Assembly: GCA_910579135.1 (NCBI GenBank)
Contig: CAJTTM010000045.1
Span: 1-19,347 of the forward strand
Origin: an uncultured Erysipelotrichales bacterium
GTDB taxonomy: Bacteria > Bacillota_I > Bacilli_A > Erysipelotrichales > Coprobacillaceae
Length of the DNA: 19,347 nucleotides
Reading direction: 5' to 3'
Shown: positions 7,001 to 13,617 of the stretch, piece by piece
Numbering within the stretch: the first letter of the stretch is position 1
Layout: each line of letters opens with the position of its first letter
Program-made: the position numbers and the translations under genes
Notes under the pieces: generated by a model
Told to the model about the DNA's origin: nothing
Database searches by the model: none
What the model saw: only the letters and a program-made list of their open reading frames with translations

Positions 7001-9051
7001 TATTTGAGAATATTCAAGGAAATCATAAAGTGCATGTTAACTTTGTGAAATTAGAAAGTGAACAAAGTGAAGATACATATAGGGTCAGCACATCAGTGAT
7101 TGGAAATGCAGCTGTGATAATAACATCAGGTAATAATGCTTTAGAAAAGGGAACTGATTATCCTATTCAATGGGAAATTCCTAAGGGATATGTATTAGTA
7201 TCTGTTAGTGTTAATGGAGAAAAGAGAAGTGATCTTCTTAATAAAAGTAATTTCACAATTGAAAATATTGATAAAAATTATGATGTTGTTTTACATGTAG
7301 AGAAAATACAAAAACCACAACCTGAAGTTCAGAAGATAGTTAAGAATATTCATCATGAAGATAAAACTGTTGTAGGAGATGAATTAGAATATGCAATTGT
7401 TGTAAGAAATAAGCAGAAATATTCAACATGGGAAGATATTGAAATTAAAGATATGTTACCACCAGGATTACAATTCTGTTATGGTAGCCTTGAATTAGTT
7501 AATCCTGATGGAAAAGTAGAAAAATTACCAGATAGTGTTTATGATAGTCATAAGCATGCAATCATTTATACAATTGAAAAAGCTGAAGGGGAAGAATCAT
7601 ATACATTAAAGTTTAAATTAAAAGTAGGAACAAATGCCTTAGATTCACAAAATCCAGAGTATGCAAATATTACAAATACAGTTAAAGTAACTGGAAAAGA
7701 TCCTGAAGGTAATACAGTATTACCAAAAGATCCAGATAAACCAGATGAAATACCTGGAGAATCTAGTGCTGTACCTCCTGGAGGAAAAGAGGTAACTGGA
7801 ATAGATCCAAAAGGTCATATAGAAAAAACAGCAGTTAATAAAAGTGATCCTAAAGGGCAAGCACAAGTAGGTGATAGAATTACATATTCTATTAAAGCTG
7901 AGAATAAAGTAAAGGGATCTATATTAGAAAATATATGTATTTTAGATAAGATACCAAAAGGATTAAAAGTAGATACAAGTACTTTTGAGTTACAATATCC
8001 AGATGGTATGTGTCAGAAGATAAGTGAGAAAGCTTATGATGAAAAGACAAGACAGTTAGGAGTATATATTGGTAAACTTTATGGAGGAGATGCTTATATC
8101 TTAACGTTTGATGTTATTGTAGAGTCTGATGCAATAGGGAAAGATATTGGTAATGTAGGACAAATTTTAGGAAATAAACCAAGTGATAAGCCATCTCAAC
8201 CAGGAGATGATACACCAGGTGGAAATATTCCTGGAGATAACAATCCAAGTGGTAGTAAACCAGGTGAAAATACTCAACCAACTCAACCAGGAGATCCTTA
8301 TATTCCAAAAACCGATGAAGATGGTAAACCATTACTTCCTGATGGAAGTCCTTCAACAATTGAAGTGAAAACTGAAGATCCAGTATATCCATCAAAGGAA
8401 GATAAACCTAATAAAGATGGAAGTGGAGGAATTTTGCCTGGAGATGCTAAACCTAAGTTGGATAAAGAGGCGAAGAATATGACTCACCCTTCAGGAAAAA
8501 CGTATATTGGAGATGTAATAGAATATAAAGTTAAGCTTACAAATTCAACACCTGGAACATTGTGGAGAAATGCTGTAATATTTGATGACTTACCAGAAAA
8601 TTTGATATTGGATATGAAGAGTTTAACATTAACATATCCTAATGGAGAAGTAGTAAAACTTGATTCATCAGTTTATGATAAAGCAAATAGAATCATTCAG
8701 GTTAATATAAAAGAATTATCTGGAGGGGAAACATATACATTAAAATATAAAGCTGCTATTAAAGTAGAAAAAAAGGTAGAAAAGAATAAAGCTAAGGATA
8801 TTGTTAATAAAGCTAAAGTGACAGGAGAAAATCCAGATGGAACAAAGAGCAAATTAACACCAAAAGCTGAAGCAGGTATAAAATTCCCGATAGATGGAAT
8901 TAATAATGATAATTTGGGTGACAATATCAAAAATCCTACAAAAACAGGAGATAATAATCCAATATTCTTATATAGTTATTTATTTGGAATAAGTAGTATA
9001 TATTTGATGTTTTCTATCTATAAAAAGAAAAGAAGAGTTAAGAGAATCTAG
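4042..9051 (+). CDS. Giant secreted, wall-anchored modular surface protein
   Basis: This 1669-residue protein starts with a Sec signal peptide (1-30: MMKKR, hydrophobic core, AVNA cleavage site). Residues about 137-415 form a single globular domain. It has a beta strand YSVIVFG, then AGGGILFGHDT, reminiscent of a flavodoxin-like or glutamine-amidotransferase-like (DUF5057/ThuA-type) fold, though I see no sure catalytic residues. A fibronectin-III-like region (about 430-580) and one InlB B-repeat/Flg_new unit (583-651, ending VDIYAKW) follow. Next come five related modules of about 80 residues (653-1089) and three DUF11-like domains (1090-1218, 1259-1377, 1470-1600), the last two separated by a Pro/Gly/Asp linker (1378-1469). 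The C-terminus NPTKTGD (1631-1637), hydrophobic helix and KKKRRVKR tail form a sorting-type signal. It probably acts as an adhesin or stalked surface factor. Expression seems governed by a long leader. The ligand is unknown. Confidence 0.85.
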   Translation: MMKKRILACFLILAMMVGMVSPSIMKAVNAVDDNTTEEKSGNTPENFVKPKFEEGKINLNGYYVVAKDGQLTEYLEWSFPYKNPLQQDLFPDPGRPYRYVMWQSKRNSTGKYDSDGKEIFTSWNNWETRSPVDVDAKDGSVWVLNVAPDNIAGSRNLENWMNAPATDYDGSKTTIGRDVIKVRTVSLSSFNANPSQILKTNPTNNQVETKYQYSVIVFGTCDSNNGQDLNEASYQETAKFYQAGGGILFGHDTIRSDFGYFKRFASKEYLNMTLDPAAVTVGHSSGGNANVKVVDRGFLTSRPWNLEGRTLTIPNAHVLGQKVGGQFSNSSGLQPRVWMQFSNASGNVNSVPGSSVTPYTKELSSGYLETNNYYLMTNGRMAMIQTGHSNGAATVDEQMVIANTVIYLAQSTTTTTAKDATFIDEAAPSKPEGEIVSVTPASNLVNYRAQIELSGSKDFGTEYVYRIQALPQTTISDGSDYDEKWSNQSNDQNDKSQYRDIALSGLKGYYVSTVNTTSTPEAKPTINSSTKLLTASSAGDKVQYETGTLVPGTQYYVHAFAVDYAGNVSEDIVLPVSLSAKRATFHHNDGTDTIDQTLLTFDNKVASIPNNPTREGYQFLGWYTNEDGTGEKITKDSVFDIDEVDIYAKWIKTWDVTLGQRGQGEVYFSSENNESTPFKEGSDITVQWKPAEGYRVKCVWIDGEMILSNTDNQLKISSIDKDHHVQVEFEKIADKEVQEHYKVETVLCGGGVNSTITPTVHLQKDDNRTNNYKVNWTVADGYTVKKIYIDGIDRTDLLDKDSIIFSKIDSDHKVEVILEKENSQSRECEVITELVGGPGKVTPSAQVKRGSNHTVEASISDTRNYELKSITVYNSLGNEVNTFTVDKNAKTVQLTNIQEDYKVVIRIGPKSQSGTVTIPESDLLRVDTSHTGEGTITESSIVKRDSNYNVSWKVADGWKVQNIIVDGYKVYTPEEIESLDVEDSHHLFENIQGNHKVHVNFVKLESEQSEDTYRVSTSVIGNAAVIITSGNNALEKGTDYPIQWEIPKGYVLVSVSVNGEKRSDLLNKSNFTIENIDKNYDVVLHVEKIQKPQPEVQKIVKNIHHEDKTVVGDELEYAIVVRNKQKYSTWEDIEIKDMLPPGLQFCYGSLELVNPDGKVEKLPDSVYDSHKHAIIYTIEKAEGEESYTLKFKLKVGTNALDSQNPEYANITNTVKVTGKDPEGNTVLPKDPDKPDEIPGESSAVPPGGKEVTGIDPKGHIEKTAVNKSDPKGQAQVGDRITYSIKAENKVKGSILENICILDKIPKGLKVDTSTFELQYPDGMCQKISEKAYDEKTRQLGVYIGKLYGGDAYILTFDVIVESDAIGKDIGNVGQILGNKPSDKPSQPGDDTPGGNIPGDNNPSGSKPGENTQPTQPGDPYIPKTDEDGKPLLPDGSPSTIEVKTEDPVYPSKEDKPNKDGSGGILPGDAKPKLDKEAKNMTHPSGKTYIGDVIEYKVKLTNSTPGTLWRNAVIFDDLPENLILDMKSLTLTYPNGEVVKLDSSVYDKANRIIQVNIKELSGGETYTLKYKAAIKVEKKVEKNKAKDIVNKAKVTGENPDGTKSKLTPKAEAGIKFPIDGINNDNLGDNIKNPTKTGDNNPIFLYSYLFGISSIYLMFSIYKKKRRVKRI
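5998..7308 (+). repeat. Five tandem ~80-residue surface modules
   Basis: Residues 653-1089 of the giant protein hold five diverged copies with a shared pattern: a strand of the form V-x-T-x-x-x-G-x-G, then W-x-x-A-D/E-G-Y/W-x-V-K, a strand ending I-x-I-D/N-G, and a final DHKVxVxFEK-like strand. Approximate units are 653-731, 740-820, 827-908, 922-1003 and 1012-1089. Copy 3 is the most diverged and lacks the W-x-x-A-D-G-Y core. The copies differ enough at DNA level that they are old duplications. Confidence 0.75.
7309..8841 (+). repeat. Three DUF11-like repeats with Pro/Gly linker
   Basis: Three units (residues 1090-1218, 1259-1377 and 1470-1600) each carry a V-G-D-x-x-x-Y strand, a D-x-x-P-x-x-L turn and L-x-Y-P/N-P-D/N-G before a Y-T-L strand, as in DUF11 stalk domains. 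Units 1 and 3 end in KVTGxxPDG/PEG. Units 2 and 3 are separated by a low-complexity linker rich in Pro, Gly, Asp and Lys (DNA 8173-8448), likely spanning the peptidoglycan or acting as a hinge. Confidence 0.75.
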
Positions 9052-9070
9052 AAAATAGATTCTCTCTTTT
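9041..9070 (+). terminator. Intrinsic terminator overlapping giant gene's stop codon
   Basis: A 10-bp perfect stem (9041-9050 with 9056-9065, loop GAAAA) is followed by CTTTT. The 5' arm contains the last codons and part of the TAG stop of the surface gene. Confidence 0.8.
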
Positions 9071-9216
9071 ATTGACAAAATGTCTAATAATAACTCTGTT
9101 CTATACTCTTATAATAGATTTATAGAAGTTCATATTTTTATATTATGAAATTATTCAATTAAAAAAAGAAAAATCTCCTTTTTATTTGTATGTAATAATA
9201 AGGAGGAATAAAAAAT

Positions 9217-9855
9217 ATGAACTTATTAGAAATATAAAGTCTATGACTTTATTTAATAACCCTATGATGAGAGTAGTCTTCTCTCATCTCTCTTTGATAA
9301 ACCTATACATATCAAAGATTCTCAAGTCAAATGTTTTATTAGTAATCTTAATGGAAAAGAATCAAGATTGGATATTCTCGTAGAAAACAATGAAGGAAAA
9401 ATCATTGATATAGAAGTTCAAAAAGAAGAACATACAATTAAACGACTAAGATTGTTTTAAAAGAGGGCTACCAATATATAGAGTAAAGAGATCAGAGATG
9501 GGAAATAGAGAAGAGGTTGATTATGGACAAGAGATACTGATTGTCAATGGAGAATATAAAGATGAAAAACCAAAATAGGAAGAATGATCCATGATTTTCA
9601 TTGTGTAGACCAAAGAAATGGTTTAGGTATTATAAACAAGATAAAGGAGGAGTCAAAAAGATGTGTGAGATCACAAGGAAATGGATGGGAATTGGATATG
9701 AGCAAGGAATGGCTTAAGGTTATACTAATGGAAAGGTGGAAACTATAACAACTTAATTAACAAAAAAGCTAGGATATTTATCAGAAAACATTATTATTAA
9801 GATTAATAATAGTAAGGAGAATATACTCAATAAAGAAATAGAAAATTAAATTTAT
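9217..9855 (+). pseudogene. Degenerate Rpn/PDDEXK_2-type transposase-family gene
   Basis: An AGGAGG site (9201-9206) precedes ATG 9217, but that frame stops after six codons. Pieces of one protein then appear in different frames. The first is KSMTLFNNPMMRVVF (from about 9237). After a shift comes a run ending KESRLDILVENNEGKIIDIEVQ, with the conserved Asp at 9371 and the E-x-Q pair at 9413 and 9419. Another shift leads to GGVKKMCEITRKWMGIGYEQG near 9640-9710, similar to the C-terminal part of these nucleases. Stops and frameshifts show it is inactive. The family (Rpn, PD-(D/E)XK nuclease-type) promotes recombination and is common in gut Firmicutes. CTCCTT near 9175-9180 can pair with the AAGGAG of the binding site, suggesting the ancestral gene had repressed translation. 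Positions 9071-9200 contain nothing else I can support. Confidence 0.65.
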
Positions 9856-9878
9856 ATTTTATTTTGTAGAAAAAAGTA

Positions 9879-9909
9879 TTGTGCTAAAGTTGACTTGAGG
9901 TAGTATAAT
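9879..9909 (+). promoter_or_regulatory. MerR-type promoter/operator of reductase operon
   Basis: A consensus -10 TATAAT (9904-9909) lies 19 bases from the best -35 candidate, TTGTGC (9879-9884). The overlong spacer holds an inverted repeat, CTAAAGT (9884-9890) and ACTTGAG (9893-9899), with one mismatch. A 19-20 bp spacer with a central dyad is the hallmark of MerR-activated promoters, and a MerR-family gene is the second gene of this operon. The regulator probably activates reductase and its own expression from here. Confidence 0.6.
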
Positions 9910-9928
9910 ATATGCAGGAGGTAAAAAT

Positions 9929-11053
9929 ATGAGTACAAAAAAATTAGGATTTGGTTTAATGAGATTACCATCTTTAGATGAAAATGATGTATCAAAAATT
10001 GATATTGAAACAGTTAAAAAGATGGTTGATACTTTTATTGAAAGAGGTTTTACTTATTTTGATACAGCATGGATGTATTGTGGATTTAGTAGTGAAAATG
10101 CAGCTAAAGAAGCTTTGGTAAGTAGATATCCAAGAGATAGTTATACATTAGCAACTAAATTACATTCTGGGTTTATTCAAACAAAAGAAGATAGAGATAA
10201 AATTTTTAATGAACAATTAGTTAAAACAGGTGTTAGTTATTTTGATTATTATTTATTACATGATGTTAATGCTCATAGTATAGATGTTTATGATAAGTTA
10301 GATTGTTTTAATTGGATTGTGAATAAGAAAAAAGAAGGTTTAGTTAAAACGATTGGATTTTCTTATCATGATGGACCTGAGTTATTGGATAAAGTTTTAA
10401 CTGAACATCCTGAATTTGAATTTGTACAATTACAGATCAATTATTTAGATTGGGATAGTGTAGGAGTACAGTCAAGAAAATGTTATGAAGTTGCAGTTAA
10501 ACATAATGTTCCTGTTTTTGTTATGGAACCAGTTAAAGGTGGTACTTTAGCAAAAGTTGATGAAAAGGTTGAAAAAATGTTTAAGGAATATAATCCTGAT
10601 ATGAGTGTTCCTTCATGGGCAATTCGTTTTGCAGCAAGTTTAGACAATGTTAAAATTGTATTAAGTGGTATGACAACTATGGAGCAATTGCTTGATAATA
10701 CTGATTTTATGAGTGAAATGAAACCACTAAATGATGAAGAATATCAATTAATTGATAAAGCAGTTTCTATTATTAATTCTTCTATTACTGTTCCTTGTAC
10801 TGGTTGTTCATATTGTACAGATGGATGTCCAATGAATATCGCAATTCCTAAGTATTTTTCACTATATAATGCTGATTTACAAGAAATTGAAGAAAAAGGA
10901 TGGACACCTCAAGGTGAATACTATATGAATCTTACAAAGACATTTGGTAAAGCTAGCGAATGTATAGGGTGTGGACAGTGTGAAGGTGTATGTCCTCAGC
11001 ATTTACCGATTATTGAAGAGTTAGCTAATGTTGCAAAACATTTTGAAAAATAG
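9929..11053 (+). CDS. Aldo/keto reductase with two C-terminal 4Fe-4S clusters
   Basis: This 374-residue cytoplasmic oxidoreductase has an aldo/keto reductase barrel in residues 1-270. It begins with GFGLMRLP, and the likely catalytic tetrad is Asp45, Tyr50 (FDTAWMY), Lys77 (ATKLHS) and His101 (YYLLHD). It reduces or oxidises carbonyl/alcohol substrates with a nicotinamide cofactor; the substrate is not evident. The C-terminal extension carries two ferredoxin-type cysteine sets, C290-C293-C296-C300-P and C345-C348-C351-C355-P, so the enzyme can exchange electrons with iron-sulfur partners. This reductase-ferredoxin fusion is common in anaerobic Firmicutes. AGGAGGT sits six bases before the ATG. 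It is the first gene of an operon with a MerR regulator 12 bases downstream, under a MerR-style promoter, which suggests induction by reactive aldehydes or electrophiles. Confidence 0.88.
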   Translation: MSTKKLGFGLMRLPSLDENDVSKIDIETVKKMVDTFIERGFTYFDTAWMYCGFSSENAAKEALVSRYPRDSYTLATKLHSGFIQTKEDRDKIFNEQLVKTGVSYFDYYLLHDVNAHSIDVYDKLDCFNWIVNKKKEGLVKTIGFSYHDGPELLDKVLTEHPEFEFVQLQINYLDWDSVGVQSRKCYEVAVKHNVPVFVMEPVKGGTLAKVDEKVEKMFKEYNPDMSVPSWAIRFAASLDNVKIVLSGMTTMEQLLDNTDFMSEMKPLNDEEYQLIDKAVSIINSSITVPCTGCSYCTDGCPMNIAIPKYFSLYNADLQEIEEKGWTPQGEYYMNLTKTFGKASECIGCGQCEGVCPQHLPIIEELANVAKHFEK

Positions 11054-11065
11054 TGGAGTAATAAT

Positions 11066-11431
11066 TTGAAAATACATGAAGTAAGTGAAAGATTTCAGTT
11101 AAGCATTCCAACTTTAAGATATTATGAAGAGATAGGATTGCTTGGGAATATTCAAAGAAGTGAAAATAAAACAAGGATATATACAGAAAAAGATATTGAA
11201 AGATTAGATTTTATTCTATGTTTTAAAAAGGCAGGTCTTGGTTTGAAACAAATTAAAGAATATCTTGACCTGTGTGATGAAGGTGATGAAACACTTGAAA
11301 GAAGAAAAGAAATATTAGAAGTTCAAAGAGAATATCTAATAGATCAAATAGATCAACTACAAACCTCATTAAAAAGATTAGAAAAAAAGATTGATGGATA
11401 TCAAAATCTTATTTTAGAAAAAGAGAAATAA
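11066..11431 (+). CDS. MerR-family regulator, AdhR/NmlR-like
   Basis: This 121-residue DNA-binding protein starts at TTG, with GGAG about eight bases upstream and no nearby in-frame ATG. Residues 1-70 form the winged-helix MerR domain (KIHEVSERFQLSIPTLRYYEEIGLL, then the RIYTEKDIERL wing and FKKAG helix). Residues about 75-118 form the coiled-coil dimerisation helix. There is no large effector domain or metal-binding cysteine tail. A cysteine occurs at position 52 (LDFILCFKKAG), the same place as the aldehyde-sensing Cys52 of Bacillus subtilis AdhR; a second is at 70. It probably binds the dyad upstream of the reductase gene, twists the long-spaced promoter and activates the reductase and itself. 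The sensing role is inferred from family knowledge, and the ligand is unproved. Confidence 0.85.
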   Translation: MKIHEVSERFQLSIPTLRYYEEIGLLGNIQRSENKTRIYTEKDIERLDFILCFKKAGLGLKQIKEYLDLCDEGDETLERRKEILEVQREYLIDQIDQLQTSLKRLEKKIDGYQNLILEKEK

Positions 11432-11464
11432 AAAGCTTAATACGTGATGTTAAGCTTTTTATTA
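11430..11464 (+). terminator. Intrinsic terminator after MerR gene
   Basis: An 11-bp perfect stem (11430-11440 with 11450-11460) has a 9-base loop and a 3' arm ending in TTTTT, then ATTAT. It begins at the stop codon and closes the reductase-MerR operon. Confidence 0.82.
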
Positions 11465-11514
11465 TAAAAAATATTATGCTGATATTTTCACTGCTTTTAT
11501 TATGTTTTTTATTA

Positions 11515-11523
11515 TGTTATAAT
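11515..11523 (+). promoter_or_regulatory. Extended -10 promoter of two-component/smc operon
   Basis: TG at 11515-11516 followed by one base and consensus TATAAT (11518-11523) makes an extended -10. No good -35 is seen at the proper distance (the region is T-rich). It lies just before the response regulator's ribosome binding site, so the leader is very short, and it is the only promoter candidate seen for the six-gene run that follows. Confidence 0.5.
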
Positions 11524-11546
11524 GGATAAGAATTGGGGTGATTATA

Positions 11547-12218
11547 ATGAAATCAAAGATACTTGTAGTAGATGATGAAGAACATATTAGAGAGTTAATT
11601 CGTTTCTATTTAGATAAAGAGGGCTTTTCTATAATAGAAGCTAAAGATGGAGAAGAAGCATTAGAAATAGTAGAAAATGAATATATTGATTTAGCAATTG
11701 TTGATATTATGATGCCAGTTATGGATGGATTTGATTTTGTTGAAAACATGAGAGAGTTTAAAGAGATACCTGTTATCATGTTGACTGCAAAATCACAATC
11801 TGCAGATAAATTAAGAGGTTTTTCTTTAGGAATAGATGATTATGTTACAAAACCTTTTGATCCTGATGAATTAATGGCAAGAGTTAAAACAATATTAAAA
11901 AGATATAGTATAAATAGTCAAAATATTATTAAATTAAAAGATATTATATTTGATGGTGATAAATATGAAATAAGATATCAAAGTGAAATTATTCATTTAC
12001 CATTAAAGCAATTTGAATTAGCATTTGAACTTGCAAAAAATCCTAATCAAATTTTTACAAGAGAACAACTTATTGAAAAGATTTGGGGTATGGACTATGA
12101 TGGATTTGATCGTACTGTAGATGTCCATATTAAAAGAATTAGAGAAAACTTAGGACATTTACCAGGATTTAAAGTTGTGACTGTAAGAGGATTAGGTTAC
12201 AAGATTGAGGTTGATTAA
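11547..12218 (+). CDS. OmpR/PhoB-family response regulator
   Basis: This is a cytoplasmic two-component response regulator, 223 residues from the chosen ATG. That start has GGGGTG (11535-11540) six bases upstream. A GTG at 11538 would add three residues but lies inside this binding site. The receiver domain (1-115) has the acidic pocket Asp9-Asp10, phosphorylation site Asp53 (LAIVDIMMP), Thr80 and Lys102 (TKPF). The winged-helix trans-activation domain (about 125-222) has the RTVDVHIKRIRENLG recognition helix and RGLGYKIE at its end. Its stop overlaps the start of the kinase gene by one base, so the two are translationally coupled and should be a cognate pair. The target genes and signal are unknown. 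Confidence 0.92.
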   Translation: MKSKILVVDDEEHIRELIRFYLDKEGFSIIEAKDGEEALEIVENEYIDLAIVDIMMPVMDGFDFVENMREFKEIPVIMLTAKSQSADKLRGFSLGIDDYVTKPFDPDELMARVKTILKRYSINSQNIIKLKDIIFDGDKYEIRYQSEIIHLPLKQFELAFELAKNPNQIFTREQLIEKIWGMDYDGFDRTVDVHIKRIRENLGHLPGFKVVTVRGLGYKIEVD

Positions 12219-13612
12219 TGAAATCTATATATGGTAAACTTATTATTGGTTTTCTTGTGAGTATTGTATTTAGTTTTTCTGTAGCAGGATATTTTACAAT
12301 TAGAAAAAATTCTAGTGAATTAAGTCAACTAACATATGAGGAATTAAATAATTCCAGTGATTATGTTATTAATTTAATGAAGATTGTTGATAGTTCAGAT
12401 TTATCATCTGTGTTAGGTGGTTATGCAAAAACATCAGAAGTGAATTTTTTGATTGAACATGAAAAAGAATCTGTTGGTTATGGAAATATGTATAATAGTT
12501 TAAAGTTAACTAATGATGAGAAAAGTAAATTATATAATTATCCTGAAATTGTAGTTTATAAAAATCAATCAAGTATTAAACAATTATCTAAGTCTTTTGT
12601 GATGAATAATCAAAAATATATCATTACAATACAAAAAGATTCAGGCAATAGAGAATCAATATTTTTAAATTCTGCAGTTATTGCATTGTTTTGTATACTA
12701 AGTGCAGGAAGTGTAATGTTTTTGGTTCTAGCAGATATCATTGTTAAACCTATTTCTAGGTTGAATAAAGCTACTAACGAATTATCTAAAGGGAATTATA
12801 GAGTTAGAGTTAATTATAGTGGTAATGATGAAATTGCAACCTTGAATCGTAGTTTTAACCAAATGGCACAACAACTTGCGAAAACAGAAGAAATAAGGCA
12901 ACAATTTATATCAGATGTTTCTCATGAGTTTCAAACACCATTAACAGCTATCCAAGGATTTGCGACTATATTAAAAAATGAACAATTACCAGATGAACAA
13001 AGACAAAAATATGCTGATATTATTCTTTTTCATAGTAAAAGATTATCAACATTATCTAAAAATATGCTTCAATTAACCTTATTAGAAGGTGAAGATTTAA
13101 AATTAAATAAAACAGAGTTTTCATTAGTAGAACAATTAATAAGAGTTATTTCAACACAAGATCCTTTAGCATTAAAAAAGGATATAGAGATAGAATTTAA
13201 TCGCCCTAAAAATGATATTTTTATTGAAGCAGACGAAGCAAGATTAGAACAAGTTTGGATTAATTTATTAAATAATGCAATTAAATATACAAATGAACAT
13301 GGTGTTGTTACTGTTACAGTAAAAAGAGGAACAAAAGAAGTGGAAGTATCTATTGCAGATACTGGAGTAGGAATGAGCAAAGAAGCTATTTCTCATATAT
13401 TTGAAAGATTTTATCGTCAAGATAAATCTAGAAATGTTGAAGGTAATGGACTAGGATTATCAATAGTTAAAAGAATTGTTGATTTACATTTAGGAACAAT
13501 TGATGTTGAATCAAGAGAAGAAGCTGGTTCCGTATTTAGTGTTAAATTACCTTATGAAAGAAATTTCTTAGGTAAATTTAACAATCTTACAAAAAAAGAA
13601 GAGAAAGGATAA
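12218..13612 (+). CDS. Membrane sensor histidine kinase
   Basis: This 464-residue kinase is the partner of the preceding regulator. It has transmembrane helix 1 (about 7-27), an extracellular sensor of about 120 residues with no recognised domain, and transmembrane helix 2 (about 152-175). A HAMP linker follows (about 173-225, KPISRLNKATNELSKGNY). The catalytic part has the H box SHEFQTPL with phosphoacceptor His236, the N box NLLNNAIKYT (349-358), G1 DTGVGM (381-386), the F box FERFYR (395-400) and G2 GNGLGLS (409-415). The arrangement is complete, so the enzyme should be active. Gln in the H box replaces the common Arg, a change seen in other low-GC kinases. It ends only five bases before smc, so smc is likely on the same transcript. 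The signal sensed cannot be read from the sequence. Confidence 0.92.
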   Translation: MKSIYGKLIIGFLVSIVFSFSVAGYFTIRKNSSELSQLTYEELNNSSDYVINLMKIVDSSDLSSVLGGYAKTSEVNFLIEHEKESVGYGNMYNSLKLTNDEKSKLYNYPEIVVYKNQSSIKQLSKSFVMNNQKYIITIQKDSGNRESIFLNSAVIALFCILSAGSVMFLVLADIIVKPISRLNKATNELSKGNYRVRVNYSGNDEIATLNRSFNQMAQQLAKTEEIRQQFISDVSHEFQTPLTAIQGFATILKNEQLPDEQRQKYADIILFHSKRLSTLSKNMLQLTLLEGEDLKLNKTEFSLVEQLIRVISTQDPLALKKDIEIEFNRPKNDIFIEADEARLEQVWINLLNNAIKYTNEHGVVTVTVKRGTKEVEVSIADTGVGMSKEAISHIFERFYRQDKSRNVEGNGLGLSIVKRIVDLHLGTIDVESREEAGSVFSVKLPYERNFLGKFNNLTKKEEKG

Positions 13613-13617
13613 ATGAG

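Noticed and set aside
9072..9115. TTGACA and TATAAT after the giant gene as a promoter
   Set aside because: The two boxes are 32 bases apart, far outside workable spacing, and no better partner for either box was found.
9186..9383. 65-codon plus-strand open frame as a gene
   Set aside because: It covers only one piece of the decayed Rpn-type gene, and the conserved catalytic segment lies in another frame, so it is part of the pseudogene.
9890..9909. TTGACT with TATAAT as an ordinary promoter for the reductase
   Set aside because: Only 8 bases separate them. TTGACT is better explained as the centre of the MerR dyad, with the true -35 at 9879-9884.
11538..11546. GTG start for the response regulator
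   Set aside because: It lies inside the GGGGTG ribosome binding site used by the ATG at 11547 and has no binding site of its own.
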